Of a stretch of DNA of 19,874 nucleotides, positions 1 to 8,962 are shown one piece after another. Source of the stretch: 66-474 sp036759545. GTDB lineage: Bacteria; Pseudomonadota; Gammaproteobacteria; Xanthomonadales; Rhodanobacteraceae. A program made the translations under genes and the position numbers. The stretch is taken from positions 1 through 19,874 of the forward strand of contig DAIOUL010000047.1 of assembly GCA_036759545.1 (NCBI GenBank), given 5' to 3'. Numbering within the stretch: the stretch's first letter is position 1; each line of letters opens with the position of its first letter. A model generated the notes under the pieces. That model was not told where the DNA came from. It worked only from the letters and a program-made list of their open reading frames with translations, and made no database searches.

Positions 1-2
1 GC

Positions 3-212
3 CTGCTGATCGAGCCGACCGAAACCGAATCGAAGGAAACGCTGGACGAATTCGTCGCGGTGATGGCCGATCTGTTGAAACTCTCCGCCGAAGATCCGCA
101 GAGGATGAAGGATGCGCCGGTCACCACGCCGGTGCGGCGGCTGGATGACGTCAAGGCGGCGAAGGAATTGGATTTGAGCTGGCGAGAGAATGCCAAGGCC
201 GTTGCAGCGTAG
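3..212 (+). CDS. gcvPB: Glycine dehydrogenase (decarboxylating) subunit 2, C-terminal end (partial)
   Basis: This open frame enters from the left edge and ends at TAG 210-212, so only the last 69 or so residues are visible. It begins LLIEPTETESKETLDEF, which is the well-conserved C-terminal stretch of the P-protein of the glycine cleavage system, in particular the separate beta subunit GcvPB. The P-protein is a PLP enzyme that decarboxylates glycine and passes the aminomethyl group to lipoyl-GcvH in the cytoplasm. The PLP lysine lies outside the window and cannot be checked. The tail (APVTTPVRRLDDVKAAKELDL) fits the usual GcvPB end. The full-length GcvP of many gammaproteobacteria has a related C-terminus, so split versus fused form cannot be settled here; the tail favours the split subunit. 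Confidence 0.85.
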   Translation: MLIEPTETESKETLDEFVAVMADLLKLSAEDPQRMKDAPVTTPVRRLDDVKAAKELDLSWRENAKAVAA

Positions 213-228
213 AGTCGAGCAACTTCTT

Positions 229-329
229 CGTCATTCCCGCGAAAGCGGGAATCCAGTGACTTGAAAGGGAATCAAAGGCGCTGGATTCCGGGTCCCGTTC
301 GCGGTACGCGAACGGAACCCGGAATGACG
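229..329. repeat. REPIN-like palindromic repeat, copy 1
   Basis: The ends are perfect inverted repeats, CGTCATTCC (229-237) and GGAATGACG (321-329). The left half folds as ATTCCCGC-GAAA-GCGGGAAT (233-252). The right half is a stem of about 19 bp with one mismatch around a GTA loop (287-327). ATCCAG (251-256) and CTGGAT (281-286) flank the central spacer as a further inverted pair. Two related elements lie at 1449-1544 and 8802-8918. The element fills most of the gap between gcvPB and dgkA. It could fold in RNA and affect 3' stability or termination of gcvPB; that is inference. Confidence 0.8.
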
Positions 330-348
330 GAACTGGTGAGGAGGGGAC

Positions 349-720
349 ATGCCCAGCACCACCCGCCGCGGACCGCGCCAAATCTGGCAGGCGCTGATCT
401 GGTCGCTGAAAGGCCTGCGCGCGTGCTGGCGGCTCGAAGCTTCGTTCCGGCTGGAAGTTTGCCTTGTCGTGATCCTGTTCCCGCTCGGGCTTTGGCTGGG
501 AAACGGCGCGGTCGAAAAAGCATTGCTGTGTGGTTCGCTGCTGCTGGTGCCGGCCGCGGAGTTGTTGAACGCCGCGCTGGAAGCGGTCGTCGATCACGTC
601 TGTCCGGACGTGCATCCGTTCGCCGAGCGCGCCAAGGACATGGGTTCGGCCGCGGTGTTCGTGCTGATGTTGAACGTGCTGCTGGTGTGGGGGTTGATCC
701 TGGGATTCCGCTGGCTGTGA
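349..720 (+). CDS. dgkA: Diacylglycerol kinase (prokaryotic DgkA family)
   Basis: The product (123 residues) is the usual length for the small membrane DgkA, which phosphorylates diacylglycerol to phosphatidic acid with ATP in the inner membrane and recycles lipid from membrane-derived oligosaccharide synthesis. It has an N-terminal amphipathic region, three hydrophobic segments (about residues 34-50, 57-75 and 99-120), the conserved stretch AELLNAALEAVVD (about 65-77) and the diagnostic FAERAKDMGSAAV (about 89-101). The family motif usually has Ser or Thr after the Asn (N-S/T-A-I-E); here it is Ala. The start at 349 is preceded by GAGGAGGGGAC, a strong ribosome binding site. The gene stands alone between two repeat-bearing or short gaps; lemA follows 62 bases later on the same strand and may be co-transcribed. 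Confidence 0.93.
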   Translation: MPSTTRRGPRQIWQALIWSLKGLRACWRLEASFRLEVCLVVILFPLGLWLGNGAVEKALLCGSLLLVPAAELLNAALEAVVDHVCPDVHPFAERAKDMGSAAVFVLMLNVLLVWGLILGFRWL

Positions 721-782
721 TTGCGCTGCGGCGCCGACGGTGCTGCAATCCGCGCAACGTATTCGCCCGCGGAGTCTGAACC

Positions 783-1412
783 ATGCGCCAGTTTCGAATC
801 GTACTGAGCGGCCTTGCCGTCATCGCAATCTGCGGCTTGCTCTCTGGTTGCGGATACAACTCCATCCAGCAGAAAGACGAAGCGGTAAAAGCCGCGTGGT
901 CGGAAGTCGTCAACCAATACCAGCGTCGCGCCGATCTGGTGCCGAACCTGGTCAACACCGTCAAGGGCTACGCCGCGCACGAAGAGCGCGTGCTGACCGA
1001 AGTGACCAATGCGCGCGCGCGGGTCGGACAGATCCAGATTACGCCGCAGACGCTCAACGATCCGAAAGCGCTATCCCAGTTCCAAGCTGCGCAGGGAGAA
1101 CTTTCGAGCGCGCTGTCGCGTCTGTTGGCCGTTTCGGAAAATTATCCGAACCTGAAAGCCAATGAGTTGTTCCAGACGCTGCAGGCGCAATTGGAAGGCA
1201 CCGAAAACCGCATCGCGGTGGCGCGCAACCGCTACGTGCAGGCGGTGCAGGATTACAACAGCTACATCCGGCAGTTCCCGCAGAACCTCACCGCGAAGAT
1301 GTTCGGCTATTCGGTCAAGCCGAATTTCACCGTGGCGAACGAAGCCGCGATCTCTACCGCGCCGACGGTGCAGTTCGACACTTCGAAACCGGCCGCGGCG
1401 GGCACGCATTGA
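783..1412 (+). CDS. lemA: LemA family lipoprotein
   Basis: The product (209 residues) is a LemA-family protein. It has a lipoprotein signal: basic MRQFR, a hydrophobic core, then the lipobox LSGC with Cys at residue 23. The family core follows, with AVKAAWSEVVNQYQRRADL and LVPNLVNTVKGYAAHEERVL (about residues 34-72) and further predicted long helices to about residue 160. The start ATG has GCGGAG about 8 bases upstream. The molecular role of LemA is not known; it is a helical membrane-anchored protein that very often sits beside TPM-domain (YgcG-type) genes, as here. Its lipidation would depend on Lgt, also encoded in this window. A REPIN-like repeat separates it from the next gene. Family assignment is firm; function is open. 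Confidence 0.92.
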   Translation: MRQFRIVLSGLAVIAICGLLSGCGYNSIQQKDEAVKAAWSEVVNQYQRRADLVPNLVNTVKGYAAHEERVLTEVTNARARVGQIQITPQTLNDPKALSQFQAAQGELSSALSRLLAVSENYPNLKANELFQTLQAQLEGTENRIAVARNRYVQAVQDYNSYIRQFPQNLTAKMFGYSVKPNFTVANEAAISTAPTVQFDTSKPAAAGTH

Positions 1413-1448
1413 TGCTCGTGGCCGCGTTTTCTTACAACCGCCTTTCCT

Positions 1449-1544
1449 CGTCATCCTCGCGAAAGCGGGGATCCAGCACCTTTGCATCTTCGAGCACAAA
1501 GGCGCTGGATTCCGGATCGCGGCTTCGCCGCGTCCGGAATGATG
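1449..1544. repeat. REPIN-like palindromic repeat, copy 2
   Basis: This element is related to copy 1. It starts CGTCATCCTCGCGAAAGCGG and ends CCGGAATGATG. It has an ATCCAGC...GCTGGAT pair flanking CCTTTG...CAAAGG, and an inner hairpin TCGCGGC-TTC-GCCGCG in the right half. It lies between lemA and the TPM gene. It is in frame and open with respect to the TPM gene, so a start placed at 1409 would wrongly translate it. Confidence 0.75.
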
Positions 1545-1576
1545 AGCTAAGGCAAAGCTGGCGCGTTCGCGCATCG

Positions 1577-2434
1577 ATGCTTGTAATCGGCTTTTCGCTT
1601 CTGTTCGCATCGGCTACATACGCCGATGTCGCCATCCCGCCGCTGCACGCGCGCGTCACCGATCTGACCAACACGCTCACCGCGGATCAGGCGCAGCAAC
1701 TCGAATCGAAACTCGCCGCGCTGGAGCAGCGCAAAGGCGCGCAGGTCGTGGTGCTGATGTTGCCGACCACGCAGCCGGAAACCATCGAGCAATACGCCAC
1801 GCGCGTGTTCGATCAATGGAAGATAGGCCGCAAGCACATCGATGACGGCGTGCTGGTGGTCGTCGCCAAGAACGACCACAAGGTCTACATCGAAACCGGT
1901 TACGGACTGGAAGGCGCGATTCCCGATGCACTGGCCTCGCGCATCATCCGCGAGCAGATCGTGCCGAAGTTCCGCGTCAACGACTACTACGGAGGTTTGA
2001 ACGATGCGATCGATTCGCTGACGAAATTGATCGACGGCGAACCGTTGCCGGCGCCGAAAGAAGAACATCGCTCGAACGGCATTCCCGATTTTCTGGTGAT
2101 CGTGCTGTTCGCGCTGGTGTGGTCGCGCGGCTTCTTCGCGTGGCTGCCGCGCCTGCCGCGCACGTTGATCGTGGGTGGCGCGGCCGCAGGGCTGGTGTGG
2201 TTGTTCAGTCATCTGCTCTGGTTGACCGCCGCGTGCGGCGCGTTCGGCGCATTGATCGGTTACATCGGCCACACCTTGAAATTCGCACGCGGCAGCGGCC
2301 ATGGCGGCTGGGGCGGCGGCGGTTTCGGCGGCTGGGGCGGGGGCGGTTTTGGCGGCGGAAGTTTCGGTGGAGGCGGCGGCTTTTCCGGCGGCGGCGGCGC
2401 CACCGGAGGCGGCGGCGCCTCGGGGAGCTGGTGA
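1577..2434 (+). CDS. TPM-domain (YgcG family) membrane protein with glycine-rich tail
   Basis: From ATG 1577 the product is 285 residues. It has a signal peptide (MLVIGFSLLFASATYA, likely cleaved after TYA), a TPM domain (about 20-155, with DDGVLVVVAKNDHKVYIETG and GYGLEGAIPD), two or three hydrophobic segments (about 171-190 and 196-232) and a tail (about 241-285) of mostly Gly with Trp, Phe and Ser ending GASGSW. This layout matches the YgcG/TPM family of exported, membrane-anchored proteins of unclear function. The frame stays open upstream to an ATG at 1409, but residues from there are encoded by REPIN copy 2 and lack a signal peptide. I therefore chose 1577, although its ribosome site is weak. 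The stop overlaps the start of the next TPM gene by one base (TGATG), so the two are probably translationally coupled. Confidence 0.88.
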   Translation: MLVIGFSLLFASATYADVAIPPLHARVTDLTNTLTADQAQQLESKLAALEQRKGAQVVVLMLPTTQPETIEQYATRVFDQWKIGRKHIDDGVLVVVAKNDHKVYIETGYGLEGAIPDALASRIIREQIVPKFRVNDYYGGLNDAIDSLTKLIDGEPLPAPKEEHRSNGIPDFLVIVLFALVWSRGFFAWLPRLPRTLIVGGAAAGLVWLFSHLLWLTAACGAFGALIGYIGHTLKFARGSGHGGWGGGGFGGWGGGGFGGGSFGGGGGFSGGGGATGGGGASGSW

Positions 2435-2925
2435 TGGATCCGATGCGCGGCATCCGCCATCTGCTGCACGCGCCGGCCAGCCGGCGTTTCCCGCCCGACG
2501 CGATGCAGGAAATCCAACGTGCGATCGCCGAAGGCGAACGCCACCACGACGGCGAAATCTGTTTCGCGGTGGAAGCGCGGTTGCCGTTGCGCTCGCTGCT
2601 GGCCGGACACAGCGCACGGGCGCGCGCCGAGGATCTCTTCGCGCAGTTGCGGGTATGGGACACCTCGCGCAAGACCGGCGTGCTGCTCTATGTGTTGCTG
2701 GCCGATCGTGCGATCGAGATCGTCGCCGACCGCGGCGCCGCCAGAAGGTTGCCCGGGCCGGTGTGGGACGTGGTGGCGCAGACCATGCGCAAGCATTTCC
2801 AGCAGGACGACTGGCGCGGCGGCGCGCTGGAAGGCATCCGGGCGCTCAACGCGCTGCTGACGCGGCACCTGCCAGTCACGCCCGGCCACGTCAGCGAATT
2901 GCCGGATCAGCCGATCGTGCTCTAA
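2434..2925 (+). CDS. Short TPM-domain protein, soluble
   Basis: The product (163 residues) has a TPM-like fold core: an N-terminal helix region with RRFPPDAMQEIQRAIAEGERHHDGEI split around the usual I-x-x-A/G-E motif (about residues 18-42), then TGVLLYVLLADRAIEIVADR (81-100) and a helical C-terminus with WRGGALEGIRALNALL (127-142). It lacks a signal peptide, a clear membrane helix and a Gly-rich tail, so a cytoplasmic location is likely. The ATG is in a TGATG overlap with the preceding TPM gene, with GGGGAG a few bases upstream. A GTG directly before the ATG is also in frame. The lemA-TPM-short TPM order is a recurring arrangement. No catalytic residues can be assigned. Function is unknown. 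Confidence 0.85.
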   Translation: MDPMRGIRHLLHAPASRRFPPDAMQEIQRAIAEGERHHDGEICFAVEARLPLRSLLAGHSARARAEDLFAQLRVWDTSRKTGVLLYVLLADRAIEIVADRGAARRLPGPVWDVVAQTMRKHFQQDDWRGGALEGIRALNALLTRHLPVTPGHVSELPDQPIVL

Positions 2926-2943
2926 GCCGGGCAAGCGCGCGCA

Positions 2944-3129
2944 GCCCCTCACCCCGACCCTCTCCCCGCAGGGGTGAGCCGGCGCGCTTAGCCGATGCCT
3001 TGAATGGCATCGGCTGCGCTGGCGAACGCCCGAAGCAGGATGCTGAGGGGGGGGAGTTGCTTGGCGAACGCAGGACGCGCGAGCCTAGCAACGGAGACAA
3101 GCGCGAAGCGCTTGGCGGGTGAGAGGGGA
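2944..3129. repeat. Palindromic repeat block between convergent genes
   Basis: This block fills the gap between the convergent short TPM gene and the DUF255 gene. The left part has CTCACCCC (2948-2955) pairing with GGGGTGAG (2971-2978). The right end is GGGTGAGAGGGG (3118-3129), the complement type of the left end CCCCTCACCCC. A perfect 10-bp hairpin, AGCCGATGCC-TTGAAT-GGCATCGGCT, lies at 2990-3015. There is a run of eight G at 3047-3054. No T-tract follows the hairpin, so it is not a canonical terminator, but it may end or slow transcription from both sides. Confidence 0.6.
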
Positions 3130-3137
3130 CTTTGCTC

Positions 3138-5369
<2,232 letters not shown>

Positions 5370-5397
5370 GTGAACCCCGATGATAGCCGCGCAATCA

Positions 5398-5423
5398 AAA
5401 AGCCCGGCTGATGCCGGGCTTTT
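5398..5423 (-). terminator. Rho-independent terminator after the S9 peptidase gene
   Basis: AAAAGCCCGGC (5398-5408), a TGAT loop and GCCGGGCTTTT (5413-5423) form an 11-bp perfect stem. Read on the - strand it lies three bases after the peptidase stop at 5427 and ends in a U-tract. It also lies about 28 bases upstream of the DUF255 start, so the DUF255 gene probably has its own promoter or depends on read-through. The structure is symmetric. Confidence 0.85.
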
Positions 5424-5426
5424 CGA

Positions 5427-7430
5427 TCAATTGCCTTTCGGCGGAGCGGGTGGCGTATCACCGGCGCCGATGTACTTCGTGAGGAACGCCTGCATCGTGG
5501 TGAACAGTTCCTCGTTGTTCTTCTCGGCGTAAAAGCCATGCAGTTCCTTGGGTTTGACCAGCCACTCATAAGGCTTGCCGGCCTTGTCCAGCGCGGAGCG
5601 CAAGTCGGTGGCGTTCTGATAGGGCACGCGAGGGTCGTCCTTGCCGTGCACGATCAGCACCGGCACGTTGAACTTGTCGAGCATGTTGATCGGCGAAATG
5701 GCACGCGCGTCGGCTTCGCCGCCGACCGCATCCGTGAAGTAGGTTCGACCACTGGAAAAGCGGCGCGTATCGCTGTTGTACATTTCGATGGTCATGTCCG
5801 ATACGCCCGCGTAATCGATCGCGCATTTGTACAGTTCGGGCGCGACGATCGGCTGCATCAGAGAGGAGTAACCGCCGAAGCTGCCGCCGAACACGCAAAT
5901 GCGCTTGGGATCGACATAGCCTTGCGCGATCGCCCATTTCACCCCGTCAACCAGATCGTTCTGGATGCCGGTGCCGAATTGCTTGTAACCGGAACGCTGG
6001 AAATTGCGGCCGCGTCCACCCGAGCCGCGGTAGTTGATCTGCAGCGTTGCATAACCGCGGTTGGCGAGGAATGCGGCCCACGGATCGAAGAACCATTCGT
6101 CGGCCGGACCGATGGGGCCGCCGTGCGGGATCAGCACCAGCGGCAGATGTTTGCCGTCGCTGCCCAGCGGCAGGGTCAGATAGCCGACCAGTTGCACGCC
6201 ATCGCGCGCGGTGAAACGCACAGGCTTGCGCTCGGGCATCTGCTGCGGATCGATCCAGGGCAGCACCTGGTAGAGCGGTTGCGCGTGCAGGGTGCTGCGG
6301 TCGAACAATGCGTACACGCCGGGATTGCGGTCGCCGTGCACGTGCACCAGCAGCATCGAGCCATCGGTGCTGGCGCCGGCGATCGTGATGAAATCGGCGG
6401 GATCCGTCTTCGCCAGTACCTGCATGATCTGCACGTAATCGCCATTGCCGACGTATTTCACGACCGGCCGCCCCTGCGCGGTGAAGATCGCGGCATAGGG
6501 CATGTTGGTCAGGGGTTCGAACAACACGCCTTCGACCGATGCGAACGGATCGGACGCCAGCACCTTGCGGTTGCCGCCGTCCAGATCGCATTCGATCAAC
6601 TGGTTGGGGCCGCCATCCACATTGGCGCGCGCATACAGGTGTTTGCCGTCGGCGCTGACCGTCAACGGTTCGAAATATTTGCCGGTCAGCGATGCCGGCC
6701 ATTTCGTCCAGTGATTGCCGTCGCTGCTGCTGAAGACCTCGGTTTCCATGTGGTCATCGGTACCTGACGCAATGCGCGCCACACCTTCGTAGGAAAGCAG
6801 ATTCATGTCGCCGTGCTGGATCTCGCCGATCTTCACGGCGCGTCCGCTTACTGCATCCACGTCGTACAACTGACTCTTGGAGGAATCCCAGTCGGTGCCG
6901 TTGGAATTTTCAGGCCAGACCTGCAGGTTCAACTTGAAATGCCCGTCCGGCTTGACCGGCAATTCCGCGATCGACGCGCCGCCGATCGGGATGTCGAGCG
7001 AATGGACGTCGGAATATGCGCCACCGCGGTGTTCGATGCTGTAGAGCGTCTTCTTGTGGCTGCCGTCATAGTCCACCGCGACGATATCGCCTGAGGCGGA
7101 GGGCGCTTCCAGCGTGCCGGTCTCTTTCGCAAGCGCCATGATCAGTCGCGTGTTGCTGACCCAATGTATCTCGGCCGGAACGTAGCGCGGTGCCATGTCC
7201 AGGCGGCTGACCGTCTTGAGATCCGGAAGTTTAAGCACCGCGAGCTGATAGTTCGCATCGGTGTCGTCCGTGTTTTGGCTGACGGCCACCGCAAGATATT
7301 TGCCGTCCGGCGACAGCACCGGGTTGGTAAGAGTCGGATGTTTGGCAAAATCCGAAACCGGCAATTCACCGGCGGCCGCGGCGCCGGCGAGCACCAGTCC
7401 GGCGCACAGGAGCGGAAACGAGTAGCGCAT
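5427..7430 (-). CDS. Secreted S9 family peptidase (prolyl oligopeptidase / acylaminoacyl-peptidase type)
   Basis: The product (667 residues) begins with a signal peptide, MRYSFPLLCAGLVLAGAAAAG. An N-terminal beta-propeller region follows (about 25-400, with repeats such as NPVLSPDGKYLAVAVS). The C-terminal alpha/beta-hydrolase domain has PLVLIPHGGP, the nucleophile elbow GGSFGGY (Ser about 517), HGKDDPRVPY (Asp about 599) and ELHGFY (His about 631), a complete S9 triad. It should cleave peptides in the periplasm. The frame is open upstream to 7541, but the signal peptide and a GGGGAAA ribosome site just upstream favour ATG 7430. It diverges from rlmI across about 113 bases and is followed by a strong terminator. 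The exact substrate (dipeptidyl, acylaminoacyl or other) cannot be read from sequence. Confidence 0.93.
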   Translation of the reverse strand: MRYSFPLLCAGLVLAGAAAAGELPVSDFAKHPTLTNPVLSPDGKYLAVAVSQNTDDTDANYQLAVLKLPDLKTVSRLDMAPRYVPAEIHWVSNTRLIMALAKETGTLEAPSASGDIVAVDYDGSHKKTLYSIEHRGGAYSDVHSLDIPIGGASIAELPVKPDGHFKLNLQVWPENSNGTDWDSSKSQLYDVDAVSGRAVKIGEIQHGDMNLLSYEGVARIASGTDDHMETEVFSSSDGNHWTKWPASLTGKYFEPLTVSADGKHLYARANVDGGPNQLIECDLDGGNRKVLASDPFASVEGVLFEPLTNMPYAAIFTAQGRPVVKYVGNGDYVQIMQVLAKTDPADFITIAGASTDGSMLLVHVHGDRNPGVYALFDRSTLHAQPLYQVLPWIDPQQMPERKPVRFTARDGVQLVGYLTLPLGSDGKHLPLVLIPHGGPIGPADEWFFDPWAAFLANRGYATLQINYRGSGGRGRNFQRSGYKQFGTGIQNDLVDGVKWAIAQGYVDPKRICVFGGSFGGYSSLMQPIVAPELYKCAIDYAGVSDMTIEMYNSDTRRFSSGRTYFTDAVGGEADARAISPINMLDKFNVPVLIVHGKDDPRVPYQNATDLRSALDKAGKPYEWLVKPKELHGFYAEKNNEELFTTMQAFLTKYIGAGDTPPAPPKGN

Positions 7431-7543
7431 GTGTTTTTCCCCAATGAAACCCCGCCATGCAGTATGCCAAAGCCGCACGCGCACGGCACGCGAAAATCGG
7501 GCGGCTGCGCTATCGTTGGCGGTTTGCCGACAATGATTCACAA

Positions 7544-8746
7544 ATGAGCGGAATCGAATACCCTGCGCTGTACCTGAAACGCGGCGAGGATGCGCGCCTG
7601 CGCGCGGGTCACCTGTGGGTATTCGCCAACGAGGTGGATGTGGCGCGCTCGCCGCTGTCTTCGTTCGAGACGGGCGAGCCTTGCGCGATCCTGGATGCGC
7701 GCGGCAAGGCGCTCGGCGTCGGCTACGTCAATCCGCATTCGCTGATCTGCGCGCGGCTGCTGTCGCGCGGACTAGATCACGCGCTGGATACTTCGCTGCT
7801 GACGCATCGTCTGAACGTAGCGCTCGCATTGCGCGAACGGCTGCTTCCGCAGCCGTACTATCGATTGCTCTACGGCGAATCCGATTTGGTTCCAGGGCTG
7901 ACGCTGGACCGGTTTGATGACGTAATCGCGGCGCAGGCGACCACCGCCGGCATCGAAAGATTGAAACCGGAGATCGAAGCCGCAGTGCGGAAGGTGCTCG
8001 AGCCGCGCGCGATGATCTGGAAGAACGACGCGGGCGTTCGAGCGCTGGAGCAGTTGCCGAGCTACGCCGATATCGCCTTCGGCGACGTGCCTTCGCCGCT
8101 GATCGTGCGCGAGGGCGGGCTGGAGTTCGCCCTCGATCCGATCGGCGGACAGAAAACCGGCTGGTTCTACGACCAGCGCGCCAATCGCGACGCGCTCGCG
8201 CAGTTCGTGAAAGGCGCGCGTGTGCTGGACCTGTTTTCGTACCTCGGCGCGTGGGGGCTGCGCGCGGCGGCGATGGGCGCGAAAGAAGTCGTGTGCGTGG
8301 ATGCCTCCGCGCCGGCGGTGGCGATGATCGAAAAAAATGCGCGCCGCAACGGTTTGCAACAGCGCGTGCGCGCGGAGCGCGCCGATGCGTTCGACTATTT
8401 GAAAGCATTGCGCGAGGGCCGCGAACATTTCGACGTGGTGATCCTCGATCCGCCCGCGTTCGTGAAGCGCAAGAAGGATTTCAAGGAAGGCGCGCTGGCG
8501 TACCGCCGCTTGAACGAGCTGGCGATGCAGGTGTTGTCGCGCGATGGCGTTCTCGTTACCTGCTCGTGTTCGTATCACATGCCGCGCGAGGCGCTGCTGC
8601 AGGGCATCCAGCAGGGCGCGCGACATCTCGATCGCAACGTGCAGGTTCTGATGTCGCTGCAACAAGCGCCGGATCACCCGCTGCATCCGGCGATCCCGGA
8701 GACGGAATACCTGAAAGGATTCGTGTGCCGGGTGGTGCCGGCATAA
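7544..8746 (+). CDS. rlmI: 23S rRNA m5C methyltransferase, RlmI-type (PUA domain, class I SAM)
   Basis: From ATG 7544 the product is 400 residues. An N-terminal PUA-like domain (about 1-75, with LKRGEDARLRAGHLWVFANE) is followed by a middle domain (RLLYGESDLVPGLTLDRF) and a Rossmann methyltransferase. The SAM motif is VLDLFSYLGAWGLRAA (about 226-241), followed by the catalytic region LDPPAFVKRKKDF (about 301-313) and TCSCSYHM (about 338-345), whose Cys fits an m5C methyltransferase. E. coli RlmI methylates C1962 of 23S rRNA, and the same job is likely here. The frame is open upstream to an ATG at 7457, but homologous sequence starts at MSGIEYPALYLKRGED. It is a probable monocistron, divergent from the S9 peptidase gene and followed by a repeat-filled spacer. 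Confidence 0.9.
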   Translation: MSGIEYPALYLKRGEDARLRAGHLWVFANEVDVARSPLSSFETGEPCAILDARGKALGVGYVNPHSLICARLLSRGLDHALDTSLLTHRLNVALALRERLLPQPYYRLLYGESDLVPGLTLDRFDDVIAAQATTAGIERLKPEIEAAVRKVLEPRAMIWKNDAGVRALEQLPSYADIAFGDVPSPLIVREGGLEFALDPIGGQKTGWFYDQRANRDALAQFVKGARVLDLFSYLGAWGLRAAAMGAKEVVCVDASAPAVAMIEKNARRNGLQQRVRAERADAFDYLKALREGREHFDVVILDPPAFVKRKKDFKEGALAYRRLNELAMQVLSRDGVLVTCSCSYHMPREALLQGIQQGARHLDRNVQVLMSLQQAPDHPLHPAIPETEYLKGFVCRVVPA

Positions 8747-8750
8747 GAAC

Positions 8751-8792
8751 GGCAATCGGGAATCGGGAATTGGAAATCGGGAATTGGAAATG
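8751..8792. repeat. Heptamer tandem array, GGGAATC type
   Basis: Six successive 7-base units start 5 bases after the rlmI stop: GGCAATC, GGGAATC, GGGAATT, GGAAATC, GGGAATT, GGAAATG. The last four form two 14-base units. The reverse complement of the array at 12203-12230 has consensus GGGACTC, so the two arrays are probably the same family. Confidence 0.8.
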
Positions 8793-8801
8793 AAAAAACA
8801 T

Positions 8802-8918
8802 CGTCATTCCGGGGCTGGCGCGGGCGCAGCCCGCGGCAGAACCCGGAATCTGCTCTGTCGCAAAAAAGCGAGATTCCGGGTTCCGCCGCGATAAAGCTGC
8901 GGCGGCCCCGGAATGACG
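8802..8918. repeat. REPIN-like palindromic repeat, copy 3
   Basis: The ends are 14-base perfect inverted repeats, CGTCATTCCGGGGC (8802-8815) and GCCCCGGAATGACG (8905-8918). Nested inside are AACCCGGAATCT and AGATTCCGGGTT. Each half also folds alone (GCGGGC-GCA-GCCCGC on the left, CCGCCGC...GCGGCGG on the right). The end motif matches copy 1. Confidence 0.8.
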
Positions 8919-8932
8919 AAGCTTGTTATGCT

Positions 8933-8957
8933 CTCACCGCTCACGCTCACCGCTCAC
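8933..8957 (+). repeat. Short direct repeat just upstream of lgt
   Basis: CTCACCGCTCACG (8933-8945) is followed at once by CTCACCGCTCAC (8946-8957). The second copy ends 5 bases before the lgt start codon, in the place where a ribosome binding site would be expected; only AAGAA is seen there. Confidence 0.65.
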
Positions 8958-8962
8958 AAGAA

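Noticed and set aside
229..329. Rho-independent terminator for gcvPB
   Set aside because: The hairpins are strong but have no T-tract, and the sequence recurs as an element with conserved ends, so a repeat is the better call.
1547..2617. A 356-codon - strand open frame with Ala/Pro-rich sequence
   Set aside because: It is antisense to the TPM genes; the low-complexity part is the reverse of the Gly codons of the TPM tail.
5538..6767. A 409-codon open frame on the + strand opposite the S9 peptidase gene
   Set aside because: It is antisense to a complete peptidase with signal peptide and catalytic triad, has no recognisable domain, and is explained by GC-rich codon bias keeping the opposite frame open.
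7431..7541. N-terminal extension of the S9 peptidase to 7541
   Set aside because: The upstream residues are unlike an export signal, while ATG 7430 starts a standard signal peptide with a ribosome site.
8751..8792. CRISPR array
   Set aside because: The units are 7 bases with no spacers, and there are no cas genes in the window.
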